11,106 bases of DNA from Microbacteriaceae bacterium (GCA_016463265.1 JAEMRP010000022.1:1-11106), one strand, 5' to 3'. Numbered from the stretch's first letter, positions 1-6,797 are shown. Numbers and translations: made by a program. The notes: a model not told the origin generated them from the sequence alone.

Positions 1-1250
1 CCCATTCCGAACCCGCCGTGCGGGGGAACCCCGTGGCGGAAGAAGTCGAGATAGAAATCGAGTTCCTCTGGGTCGAGCCCCTTGTCTTTCGCTTGAGCGG
101 TGAGGACGTCGATGCGGTGTTCGCGCTGTGCACCGGTCGAGATTTCGGTGCCGTTGTAGAGCAGGTCGTATGAGTTCGTGAGGTTCGGGTCGCCCTCGTG
201 ACGCATGTGATAGAACGGGCGGATCGACGTGAAGTAGTCGGTGACGAATACGAAGTCGTGCCCGAACGTTTCCTTGACATACGCCGACAACTGACGTTCG
301 CCTTCGGGGTCGAGGTCGCCATCCGCGCGCGGCACGGTATATCCGCGGGCCTTGAGGATATCGTGCGCCTCCGAGAGAGGGATTCGAGGGAACGGGGTCG
401 ACGGAACGACAACGGGAATTCCGTAGGCCTCCTCGACCTGCGGACCGAGCTTCTCGGTGACCGCGGTGAGACCGGCGACGATGACCGACTCGTGCATCGC
501 CATGACGTCCTCGTGCGAATCAACCCACGACATCTCGGCGTCAATCGACGTGAATTCGGTCGCGTGGCGTGAGGTAAACGACGGGTCTGCGCGGAACGCG
601 GGTGCGATCTCGAATACCGCACCGAAACCGGCGGGCTGCGCCATTTGCTTGAAGAACTGCGGGCTCTGCGCGAGGTACGCCGTCGTCTCGAAGTATTGCA
701 TCTCGAACAGTTCGGCACGGGACTCGGAGGCACTCGCCATCAGCTTCGGCGTGTGGATCTCAATGAAGCCGTTGTCGACCCACCAGGTTCGCATCGCGTG
801 TTCGAAGACTGTCTGGACACGGAAGATGAGGTTCGCCTCGGGGCGACGAAGGTCGAGGAAGCGCCAGTCGAGGCGCTTGTCGATGCTGGAGTCCTCGGCG
901 ATGGGCGGTTCGGGTTGAGCTTCAGCGACGACCTCGAGCGTCGAAATCTTCACCTCGAGCCCGCCGAGTTTCACCCGTTCGTCGTGCGCGAGTTGACCCG
1001 TGACGCGAATGAAGGTCCCGGCGTTGAGTGTTCCGATGAGTTCCGTGAGAGCGAGTCGCTCGGCCGAATCGGCAACCTCGGGGTCGATTTCACGAACCGC
1101 TTTCGTTACGAGCTGAACGGCTCCGGTCTCGTCACGCAAAATAACGAACTGGACCGCTTTCTGGTCGCGTACGGTGTCGACCCACCCCGCGACAATGACA
1201 TCGCCATCGGCGAGAGCGGACAGGGATGCAACGGTTGAGCGCGTGACCAT
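1..1250 (-). CDS. aspS: Aspartyl-tRNA synthetase, archaeal-type, probably non-discriminating (3' end cut by window edge)
   Basis: A class II aminoacyl-tRNA synthetase that charges tRNA(Asp), and probably also tRNA(Asn), with aspartate in the cytoplasm. About 416 codons are visible from the ATG at 1250-1248. An N-terminal OB-fold anticodon-binding domain lies at about residues 17-108 (AGWVDTVRDQ, then FVILRDETGAVQLV). The class II core follows: motif 1 around 142-170, motif 2 at 213-240 (FEIAPAFRADPSFTSRHATE, catalytic Arg220), and the start of motif 3 at the window edge (HGGFGMG). The TSRH form of motif 2 and the lack of room for a bacterial GAD insertion make this the short archaeal type (about 430-440 aa) rather than the roughly 590-aa bacterial type. 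About 25-30 C-terminal residues are therefore missing. Enzymes of this type in bacteria usually form Asp-tRNA(Asn) for the GatCAB amidotransferase; that specificity is inferred. AsnRS is the closest alternative, but the motif 2 context (EFTSIDAEMS) fits AspRS better. Confidence 0.93.
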   Translation of the reverse strand, partial: MVTRSTVASLSALADGDVIVAGWVDTVRDQKAVQFVILRDETGAVQLVTKAVREIDPEVADSAERLALTELIGTLNAGTFIRVTGQLAHDERVKLGGLEVKISTLEVVAEAQPEPPIAEDSSIDKRLDWRFLDLRRPEANLIFRVQTVFEHAMRTWWVDNGFIEIHTPKLMASASESRAELFEMQYFETTAYLAQSPQFFKQMAQPAGFGAVFEIAPAFRADPSFTSRHATEFTSIDAEMSWVDSHEDVMAMHESVIVAGLTAVTEKLGPQVEEAYGIPVVVPSTPFPRIPLSEAHDILKARGYTVPRADGDLDPEGERQLSAYVKETFGHDFVFVTDYFTSIRPFYHMRHEGDPNLTNSYDLLYNGTEISTGAQREHRIDVLTAQAKDKGLDPEELDFYLDFFRHGVPPHGGFGM

Positions 1251-1262
1251 AAACCCAGCGTA
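1251..1262 (-). promoter_or_regulatory. Predicted leaderless promoter of aspS (-10 TACGCT)
   Basis: Read on the minus strand, TACGCT (1262-1257) is followed by six bases (GGGTTT) and then the aspS ATG. A -10 hexamer at this distance would place the transcription start on the A of ATG. No Shine-Dalgarno-like sequence precedes the ATG. I see no convincing -35 box. The assignment rests on spacing, and on four other starts in the window having the same arrangement. Confidence 0.5.
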
Positions 1263-1291
1263 GCGGGCGGGTTGCCCACAGTTTGCGCGGA

Positions 1292-1304
1292 TACAATCGG
1301 GAGG
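1292..1304 (+). promoter_or_regulatory. Predicted leaderless promoter of the cytochrome c maturation operon (-10 TACAAT)
   Basis: TACAAT at 1292-1297 differs from the consensus TATAAT at one position. It is followed by seven bases and then the GTG start at 1305, so transcription would begin at or one base before the start codon. TTGCCC at 1272-1277 resembles a -35 element, but the spacer would be only 14 bp, so I do not count it. The GGGAGG at 1299-1304 touches the start codon and is too close to act as a Shine-Dalgarno. This site would drive all five genes downstream, because no other gap occurs up to 5772. Confidence 0.55.
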
Positions 1305-1937
1305 GTGAGTGCCGAGCGTGTCCATCTCGTGCGCCACGGTGAGGTGAATAACCCCGGTGGCGTTCTGTACGAGCGTCTGCCGAACTTTGGACTCACTGAA
1401 AACGGTCGAACACTGGCCGAATCGGCGGTTCGTCACGTGCCTCTCGACACCATTACTGTGCTCGTCGTCAGCCCGCTTCAGCGTGCACGTGAATCCATGG
1501 CGCCGTGGGAATCTGCAACGGGAAAGACCGCGACAATCGACGAACGCGTGATCGAGCCGTGGAACGAATTCCGAGGACTCCGCATGGACGGAGGTCGCAC
1601 TCTTCTCTCGCGACCGGGCCTCTGGAAGTTCCTGGCGAACCCGTTCCGTCCGTCGTGGGGCGAGCCGTATCGCGACATCGTCCAGCGCATGTTGGCGGCG
1701 ATGCGGGACGCGGTCGATTCGGTCGACGGCGGTGATGTCGTGATCGTGTCTCACCAGTTGGCAATTTGGATGGTGCACCGCGCCATGTCCGACAAGTCGC
1801 TGGCGCACTGGCCTGGCACTCGACGCTGTTCGCTGTCGTCCGTGACGTCATTCCAGGTTCACCCCGCCGACTTCGTCGAATACGACTATCGCGAGGCAAC
1901 CGACGTCGGTCGCGCGGTGGATTCGGGGGCGGTGTGA
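1305..1937 (+). CDS. Histidine phosphatase superfamily protein (phosphoglycerate mutase-like)
   Basis: A 210-aa cytoplasmic branch-1 histidine phosphatase. The N-terminal signature VHLVRHGEV carries the phospho-accepting His11 in its RHG motif. SPLQRARES at 56-64 supplies the second conserved Arg (Arg60), and VIVSHQ holds the second catalytic His at 150. This set of residues predicts phosphatase or mutase chemistry through a phosphohistidine; the substrate cannot be read from the sequence. I chose the GTG at 1305 because it leaves the usual short strand before RHG and lies seven bases after a good -10 box. An upstream in-frame TTG at 1272 would put that promoter inside the gene. The gene overlaps the next by 4 nt and leads the cytochrome c maturation operon. 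From memory, the corresponding actinobacterial operon (M. tuberculosis Rv0525-Rv0529) also starts with such a protein, so the link is conserved, though its role in the pathway is unknown. Confidence 0.88.
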   Translation: MSAERVHLVRHGEVNNPGGVLYERLPNFGLTENGRTLAESAVRHVPLDTITVLVVSPLQRARESMAPWESATGKTATIDERVIEPWNEFRGLRMDGGRTLLSRPGLWKFLANPFRPSWGEPYRDIVQRMLAAMRDAVDSVDGGDVVIVSHQLAIWMVHRAMSDKSLAHWPGTRRCSLSSVTSFQVHPADFVEYDYREATDVGRAVDSGAV

Positions 1938-2524
1938 GGCGCGGCATTCTGACTGCGAGCCTCGTGGCCTCGCTTCTCGTCATGGGCGGGTGTGCTTCGA
2001 ACGACCCTCTCGCGCAGGACGCAACGAGTGCGAATTTCACCTCTGCTGACGGAACCGTGACCGAAGTCGCGCCCGCAAATCGCGGCGATGCGGTGTCGTT
2101 CGAATCCAGCGATATGACGGACGGGTCGACCGTGAGCTCCGAGGATTATCGCGGCTCGGTGTTGGTCGTCAACTTTTGGTATGCGGCGTGCCCCCCGTGC
2201 CGTGCGGAAGCGCCGGACCTTGCCGGACTGGCCACCGTCTACGCCGACCAGGGAGTTCGCTTTCTCGGGGTGAACGTCTACGACAACGCGTCGGGGGCAC
2301 AATCGTTCGAGAAGACTTTCGAGATCCCTTACCCCAGCGCTCTCGACGCGGACACGGGCGAACTGCGACTCGCGTTTGCGGGGGACCTCCCGCCGAGCGG
2401 AATCCCCACCACCTTTATCGTCGATCGAGACGGTCGGATCGCGGCGCGTTTACTGGGCTATATCTATGACCGCTCGATGTTTGAGGACATGCTCGATCGC
2501 GTTGTCGCCGAGGCCACCCCGTGA
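1934..2524 (+). CDS. TlpA/ResA-like thioredoxin-fold lipoprotein, cytochrome c maturation
   Basis: A 196-aa membrane-anchored thiol-disulfide oxidoreductase. The N-terminus has two Arg, a hydrophobic stretch and a lipobox ending MGGC, with Cys20 as the likely lipidated residue (MGG before Cys is a weak match to the LAG-type consensus). A linker rich in Ser, Thr and Asp follows, then a thioredoxin fold with the active site WYAACPPC (Cys86 and Cys89) and the cis-proline segment GIPTTFIVD. In System II maturation such proteins keep the two heme-binding cysteines of apocytochrome c reduced, using electrons delivered by CcdA, which is encoded next. The start is the GTG at 1934, overlapping the previous stop by 4 nt (GTGA) with a weak GGGGG upstream at 1925-1929. 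Starts further upstream would bury the signal peptide behind an Arg-rich out-of-frame reading of the phosphatase gene. ResA, CcsX or a general TlpA role cannot be told apart by sequence alone. Confidence 0.9.
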   Translation: MRRGILTASLVASLLVMGGCASNDPLAQDATSANFTSADGTVTEVAPANRGDAVSFESSDMTDGSTVSSEDYRGSVLVVNFWYAACPPCRAEAPDLAGLATVYADQGVRFLGVNVYDNASGAQSFEKTFEIPYPSALDADTGELRLAFAGDLPPSGIPTTFIVDRDGRIAARLLGYIYDRSMFEDMLDRVVAEATP

Positions 2525-3270
2525 TCGACAACGTCGGCGAAATCGTGTTCTCGGGCGACCTCTTCATCGCGCTGCCCATCGCGTTCCTCGCCGGATTGCT
2601 CGCGTTTCTCTCGCCCTGCATCATCCCTCTCGTGCCCGGATACATCGCCTACGTCTCTGGTTTTGCCATCACCGCCGAGCCGGCACCGGCCGATCGCCGC
2701 CGAGTCCTTCTCGGGGTTCTCGGCTTTGTCGCGGGTATGGGCGCCGTATTCATCTCGTTGTCGGTGATGTTCGGGACTCTCGGACTCTTGCTGATTCCCT
2801 ATCTCGACATCGTGTTGCGGGTGTCGGGCGTGCTTCTCATTCTTTTGGGCATCATCTTCGCCGGGGGAATCCCGGCACTGCAACGGGATTTCCTTCCGCA
2901 GTGGAAAACGCGCGCCGGAGTATGGGGTTCGCCGCTTCTCGGAATCGTGTTCGCCATCGGGTGGGTTCCCTGCGTCGGCCCGACACTTGTTGCCGTGCAA
3001 ACCCTCGCGTTGAGTTCCCACGACCCCGCGCGCGCGGCGGTTTTGGGCGTCGCCTACTGGCTCGGGCTCGCACTTCCGTTCGTGGTTGTTGCGCTGTTGC
3101 TCGGTCGAATCCTTCCCGCTCTCGCGTGGGTGCGACGACACATCAAAACCATCAACGTCGCGGGCGGCGCTCTCCTCGTTCTCATCGGTGTCCTCATGGT
3201 CCTCGGCATCTGGCGCGAACTGCTGTCCTGGGCGGGGGTGTTCCTGAGTGGCTTCACGTCGACCCTCTGA
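2521..3270 (+). CDS. ccdA: CcdA thiol-disulfide transport membrane protein
   Basis: A 249-aa polytopic membrane protein of the DsbD/CcdA family. It passes electrons from cytoplasmic thioredoxin across the membrane to the extracytoplasmic ResA-like protein. Two conserved cysteines lie in the expected membrane contexts: Cys33 in FLSPCIIPLVPGY and Cys151 in WVPCVGPTL, which together form the redox pair. Six hydrophobic segments are visible at about 15-47, 62-84, 88-115, 137-160, 170-195 and 210-235, matching the usual six-helix CcdA of about 220-250 aa. Translation starts at GTG 2521, which overlaps the stop of the thioredoxin-like gene by 4 nt (GTGA). A GAGG at 2510-2513 sits seven bases upstream and is a plausible ribosome-binding site. 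Its tight coupling to its probable redox partner supports a dedicated cytochrome c role rather than general disulfide reduction. Confidence 0.95.
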   Translation: MIDNVGEIVFSGDLFIALPIAFLAGLLAFLSPCIIPLVPGYIAYVSGFAITAEPAPADRRRVLLGVLGFVAGMGAVFISLSVMFGTLGLLLIPYLDIVLRVSGVLLILLGIIFAGGIPALQRDFLPQWKTRAGVWGSPLLGIVFAIGWVPCVGPTLVAVQTLALSSHDPARAAVLGVAYWLGLALPFVVVALLLGRILPALAWVRRHIKTINVAGGALLVLIGVLMVLGIWRELLSWAGVFLSGFTSTL

Positions 3271-4897
3271 CCCGGCGTCTCTGCAACCCGTCGACCTCGC
3301 CGATTCTACGAGCGACTTCGATTCGCCGGACGCCCCGCGCAAGAATCGTCTCGACGCTCCGATTAGCGGACCCAAGCTCGGGCCGCTCGAGTTCGTGCGC
3401 TGGGTGTGGCGCGTGCTCACGTCGATGCGCACCGCGATCATTTTGCTCGTGTTGGTGGCGTTCGCGTCAATCCCCGGTTCACTCGTCCCGCAACGCTCGT
3501 CCGACCCGAACGGGGTGATTGTCTTTAGAGACGCCAACCCCGAACTCTTCCAGTTCTACGAGTCGATCCAACTGTTTGACACCTTCACCTCGGTCTGGTT
3601 CTCGGCAATTTATTTGCTGTTGTTCATTTCGTTGATCGGGTGCATTGTCCCGCGCACGCTGTACCACTGGCGAATCCTGCTGGCCGAGCCGGCTGCCGAA
3701 CCCGCATCGTGGGTGCGACTTCCTTTCCGCCGACGTGAACCGGCCGTCGGGGGAACCGCGGCGTCTCTCGACCTGGCGGAGGCCGTATTGCGCTCTGCGC
3801 ACTATCGAGTCGTCCGGAATGACACATCGATTCGTGCCGAGTTCGGCTATTTACGCGAAACGGGGAACCTCGTGTTCCACGTGGCACTCGTCGGAGTTTT
3901 GGCGACACTAGCTGTCACCGGTGGGTACGGCTGGAGCGGCCAACGAGTGATTATCGAAGGCCAAACGTTCACGAATCAACTCGCGTCGTTCGATTCGTTT
4001 CACCCCGGGTCGTGGTTCTCCGAACAGCAACTCGAACCGTACGGCGTGACGCTCCAGTCGTTCACGGCGGAATACACGCAAGATGCCGTCAACGACGCGT
4101 GGATGCCGATTGACTTCACGGCGAAGGTCTCGGTCGCCGAGGGGGATGCGACCCGCGAAGTGGTGCTCAAGGTCAACGAGCCGCTGGCCGCTGGCAATTC
4201 ACAGATGTACCTGTTGGGGAACGGCTATGCTCCCGTCATCACCGTGCGCGACCCGCAGGGAACCGTCGTGTTTGATCAGCCCGTCGTTTTCCTCAGTCAA
4301 GACTCCAACCTCACGAGCATCGGCGTGGTGAAGGTCCCCGACGGATTGTCGGAGCAACTCGGCATGCAGGGGTTCTTCTACCCCTCCGCGGTCGACCTCG
4401 ATTCGGGTGCCCTGTCGTCGAACAATCCCGAACCCACCAACCCGACGGTGACGTTCAACATTTACACGGGCGACCTTGGGCTCGACTCGGGGGTGACCGC
4501 CAACGTGTTCCAACTCCCCGTCGAGTCACTCACGCAGATTACCGGGCGACACACGGGCAACGACGTCATGTTGACTCCGGGCGACGTGTTCGAACTGCCC
4601 GGCGGTCTCGGTTCGATCGAGTTCACGTCACTGCGCCGGTTCATCGGTGTCGAAATCCGTCATGACCCAACACAAATGGGTGTCGCGATCAGCCTCTTCT
4701 TTGTTGTCGCGGGATTGCTCGCATCGCTGGGGACCCGCCGTCGTCGCGTGTGGATTCGTGCCCGCGGAACGGCGCGCACGCCGGAACTCGAATGGGGTGG
4801 GATGTCGCGCGGTGACGACCCTCGCCTCGACGCGTCGCTTGATCGACTCGTGGAGAAAACGCTCCCGCCATCTGCCGCTAAAATAAGAGGTAAATGA
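3248..4897 (+). CDS. resB: Cytochrome c biogenesis protein ResB
   Basis: A 549-aa subunit of the System II cytochrome c synthase. With CcsB it exports heme and ligates it to CXXCH motifs outside the membrane. A polar N-terminal tail of about 50 residues precedes the first membrane helix (about 62-80, ending IPGSLVPQ). Helix 2 is at about 119-137 (IYLLLFISLIGCIVP) and helix 3 at about 207-229 (NLVFHVALVGVLATL, with a candidate heme-side His211). An extracytoplasmic domain of about 245 residues follows, then helix 4 at about 477-496 and a basic cytoplasmic tail. This three-helix, large loop, one-helix plan is typical of ResB. The GTG at 3248 overlaps ccdA by 23 nt, with a G-rich GGGGG nine bases upstream (3234-3238). 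A later GTG at Val50 cannot be ruled out, but it would remove the tail seen before helix 1. Confidence 0.93.
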   Translation: MASRRPSDPASLQPVDLADSTSDFDSPDAPRKNRLDAPISGPKLGPLEFVRWVWRVLTSMRTAIILLVLVAFASIPGSLVPQRSSDPNGVIVFRDANPELFQFYESIQLFDTFTSVWFSAIYLLLFISLIGCIVPRTLYHWRILLAEPAAEPASWVRLPFRRREPAVGGTAASLDLAEAVLRSAHYRVVRNDTSIRAEFGYLRETGNLVFHVALVGVLATLAVTGGYGWSGQRVIIEGQTFTNQLASFDSFHPGSWFSEQQLEPYGVTLQSFTAEYTQDAVNDAWMPIDFTAKVSVAEGDATREVVLKVNEPLAAGNSQMYLLGNGYAPVITVRDPQGTVVFDQPVVFLSQDSNLTSIGVVKVPDGLSEQLGMQGFFYPSAVDLDSGALSSNNPEPTNPTVTFNIYTGDLGLDSGVTANVFQLPVESLTQITGRHTGNDVMLTPGDVFELPGGLGSIEFTSLRRFIGVEIRHDPTQMGVAISLFFVVAGLLASLGTRRRRVWIRARGTARTPELEWGGMSRGDDPRLDASLDRLVEKTLPPSAAKIRGK

Positions 4898-5772
4898 CGA
4901 ACACCCTCGAATCCATTTCTCTCATCGCCACTTATTCCGCGATGGCGGTGTACACCCTCGCGTTTATCCTCTTCACGGTCGACCTAGCTGGTCGCGCCGC
5001 TTCGGATGGTCAGTCCCCACCGACTAGGTGGCTTCGCAGCGGGATGGCGGTTCTCCTCCTCGGGTTTGCGATTCACTTCGGGGCGGTTATCACCCGCGGA
5101 ATCTCGGCCCATCGCGTGCCGTGGGCGAACATGTACGAGTTCGGCCTGACCGCAACACTCGTGTTGGTAGGAGTGTTCCTCGGAATCAACATCTGGCGTG
5201 ACGTGCGTTTCGTCGGTGCTTTCGTATCAGGGTTTGCGATCCTCGCGCTCGGTATCGTCGCCGTCAACTTCTATGTCGCGGTGTCGCCCCTACCCCCTGC
5301 GCTACAGAGCTACTGGCTCGTCATCCACGTGTGTGTTGCGGTGTTGGGAACCGGATTTTTCGCGACGGGTGCCGCGCTGTCAGCGTCGCAACTGTTTCAA
5401 CAATCGCGTGAAGAGGGCAAACTGCAGACTCGCTCGTGGCGATTCCTGGCGGCGTTCCCATCCTCCGAAACCCTCGAAGCGCTCGCCTACCGAATCATTG
5501 TGATCGGATTCGTCTTCTGGACCTTCACGGTCATCGCGGGCGGAATCTGGGCCGAGCGCGCGTGGGGACGCTATTGGGGCTGGGACACGAAAGAAGTTTG
5601 GTCATTCATAATCTGGACACTCTTCGCTGGTTACATCCACGCTCGCGCGACGCGTGGCTGGCGCGGACGCCCCGCCGCGATATTGAGCCTCGTCGGTTTC
5701 GGTGCCGTTCTGTTCAACTACGGAATCGTGAACGTATTCTTCAAAGGCCTGCATGCCTATTCGGGCCTCTAA
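4894..5772 (+). CDS. ccsB: Cytochrome c biogenesis protein CcsB (CcsA/ResC family)
   Basis: The heme-handling partner of ResB, a 292-aa membrane protein of the heme-handling protein family. The tryptophan-rich WWD signature reads WGRYWGWDTKEVW and begins at Trp224. Conserved-type histidines are visible at 61 (AIHFGAV), 145 (LVIHVCV) and 249 (GYIHARA), matching the positions expected to ligate heme within the membrane and beside the WWD loop. Eight hydrophobic segments can be picked out, with a charged cytoplasmic loop at about 170-190. The length is close to the family norm of about 300. The start ATG at 4894 overlaps the resB stop (ATGA). An AGAGG sits only three bases upstream, so coupled re-initiation is likely. 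The stop TAA overlaps the stop of menC on the other strand. The Thr in DTKE, where many members have Pro, is probably a lineage variant rather than a defect. Confidence 0.95.
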   Translation: MTNTLESISLIATYSAMAVYTLAFILFTVDLAGRAASDGQSPPTRWLRSGMAVLLLGFAIHFGAVITRGISAHRVPWANMYEFGLTATLVLVGVFLGINIWRDVRFVGAFVSGFAILALGIVAVNFYVAVSPLPPALQSYWLVIHVCVAVLGTGFFATGAALSASQLFQQSREEGKLQTRSWRFLAAFPSSETLEALAYRIIVIGFVFWTFTVIAGGIWAERAWGRYWGWDTKEVWSFIIWTLFAGYIHARATRGWRGRPAAILSLVGFGAVLFNYGIVNVFFKGLHAYSGL

Positions 5773-6761
5773 AGCAACGCGAGGCACCGGGCGGCACGAT
5801 CGTGCCACCACTGTTCGCGCTCGGGGCTGACCTTCAGTTCTTCGGCGGCTTTTTCGTCGACGATTCCGGGCGTTGCCGCAAACGTTCCACCGTCGGTGAG
5901 CGGAGGGAGGACATCGCGCTCGAACAGCACATTCGTCGCGATGCCGCAGTCGTAGTCGAGGTGTTCGATTCGCATTGCGAGGTCGACCGACGCCCCAAGA
6001 CCGATAGACGATTCCAGCGCGCTCGAGACGACCACGGGCAGCCCCGCCTCGTCGATGAGGTTCAGAACGCGTCGAACACCGCCAAGCGGCGCTACCTTGA
6101 TCACAAGAATGTCCGCTGCACCTGCTCGAGCGACCGCAACCGGGTCGGTCGCCTTTCGAACGCTCTCGTCCGCGGCGATTGCAATTCCTAAACCGTGAAC
6201 GCGCGTGCGGATCTCGTAAAGTTCGTCGACGCTCATGCAGGGCTGTTCAACATATTCGAGGTCGAATTGTTCCAGTGCGCGAATCGCGTGTTCCGCTTCG
6301 TCAACGTTCCAGCCGCCGTTCGCGTCGATGCGAACACGACCGCCCGAACCGACAAAACTGCGAGCGGCGCGAACTCGCGCGATGTCGTCCTCGAGGGCTT
6401 GACCGGGTTCGGCGACTTTCACCTTGACCGTGCGGAAATCACCGAATCGTTCGAGAATCGTCGGGACATCGGCCGCGTCGACCGCGGGCAGTGTGGCGTT
6501 GGACCGAACGACCTCCCGGAATACGGGTCGCTCCTCGATGCTCGGAAGTTGGTTCCAGGCTTGTTCGATCGCGCACGCGAGCCACGGAGCGGACTCGGCG
6601 TCGTCGTATTCGGTGAACGCGGCGAATTCGCCCCACGACGACGGGGTCGAACCGGCGATGAGCATCGTCTCTCGCACGTCGAGACCACGAAACCGGGTCC
6701 GCATCGGAAGCGCAACGACCCGCACGTTCGCGAGAAGCTCGTCGACGGAGGGAAGCTTCAT
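5769..6761 (-). CDS. menC: o-Succinylbenzoate synthase MenC
   Basis: A 330-aa enolase-superfamily enzyme that dehydrates SHCHC to o-succinylbenzoate in menaquinone synthesis. The whole catalytic set is present: the KxK motif at Lys113 and Lys115 (VKVKVAEPG), metal-binding Asp146 (RIDANGGW), Glu172 (YVEQPC) and Asp198 (AADES), and the opposing Lys222 (LVIKVAP). The capping domain occupies roughly residues 1-90 and the barrel the rest. The length is about that of the family. The start ATG at 6761-6759 lies six bases after a TATGTT hexamer, with no Shine-Dalgarno. The gene diverges from menB and converges on ccsB, so it is the only men gene here read on the minus strand and is probably transcribed alone. 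Some relatives also racemise N-acylamino acids, but the men neighbours argue for the OSB synthase role. Confidence 0.94.
   Translation of the reverse strand: MKLPSVDELLANVRVVALPMRTRFRGLDVRETMLIAGSTPSSWGEFAAFTEYDDAESAPWLACAIEQAWNQLPSIEERPVFREVVRSNATLPAVDAADVPTILERFGDFRTVKVKVAEPGQALEDDIARVRAARSFVGSGGRVRIDANGGWNVDEAEHAIRALEQFDLEYVEQPCMSVDELYEIRTRVHGLGIAIAADESVRKATDPVAVARAGAADILVIKVAPLGGVRRVLNLIDEAGLPVVVSSALESSIGLGASVDLAMRIEHLDYDCGIATNVLFERDVLPPLTDGGTFAATPGIVDEKAAEELKVSPEREQWWHDRAARCLALL
5793..5806. other. Perfect 14-bp palindrome just past the ccsB stop, inside the menC 3' end
   Basis: GGCACGATCGTGCC is self-complementary and could fold as a 5-bp GC-rich stem with a GATC tetraloop on either strand. 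It begins 20 bases after the ccsB stop and lies within the last codons of menC. No T-tract follows on either strand, so it does not qualify as a standard intrinsic terminator. It could still slow polymerase or stabilise a 3' end, or it may be a chance product of coding sequence. Confidence 0.25.
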
Positions 6762-6773
6762 GACTCAAACATA
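6762..6773 (-). promoter_or_regulatory. Predicted leaderless promoter of menC (-10 TATGTT)
   Basis: On the minus strand, TATGTT (6773-6768) is followed by six bases (TGAGTC) and the menC ATG, so the transcript would begin at the start codon. No ribosome-binding sequence lies between. A -35 box at the usual distance would fall at about 6791-6796, over the menB -10 region, and has no clear match to consensus. Confidence 0.45.
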
Positions 6774-6785
6774 TCCGTGAAGTAA

Positions 6786-6797
6786 TAACCTGAACGT
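6786..6797 (+). promoter_or_regulatory. Predicted leaderless promoter of menB-menE (-10 TAACCT)
   Basis: TAACCT at 6786-6791 is followed by six bases (GAACGT) and the menB ATG at 6798. The placement matches the other gene starts in this window and predicts an mRNA without a 5' leader. The -35 position at about 6763-6768 lies in the menC start region and shows no consensus match. The hexamer itself is weaker than TACAAT or TAGAAT elsewhere in the window. Confidence 0.45.

Noticed and set aside
198..1238. Several plus-strand open frames of 124-197 codons
   Set aside because: They lie opposite aspS, whose minus-strand frame has all the class II synthetase motifs. Their translations are Arg/Asp-rich with no recognisable domain, as expected for the antisense of a GC-rich gene.
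1272..1304. Upstream TTG start for the histidine phosphatase
   Set aside because: It would add 11 residues before the normal N-terminus, and the TACAAT promoter-like box would fall inside the coding region. GTG at 1305 fits better.
1299..1304. GGGAGG as Shine-Dalgarno for the phosphatase gene
   Set aside because: It touches the GTG at 1305, leaving no spacer, and no suitable in-frame start codon lies 5-9 nt downstream.
1766..1933. Upstream start for the thioredoxin-like lipoprotein
   Set aside because: The extra 56 residues are an Arg-rich out-of-frame reading of the phosphatase gene, and they would displace the signal peptide from the N-terminus.
2376..3537. Long open frames on both strands (380 codons plus, 357 codons minus) over ccdA
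   Set aside because: CcdA in this region has its conserved cysteines and helices. The alternative translations are very Arg-rich or strongly polar and low-complexity, and they run across three genes without sensible starts.
6195..6785. Plus-strand 196-codon frame opposite menC
   Set aside because: MenC carries every catalytic residue on the minus strand. This frame has no family features and is a GC-skew shadow.
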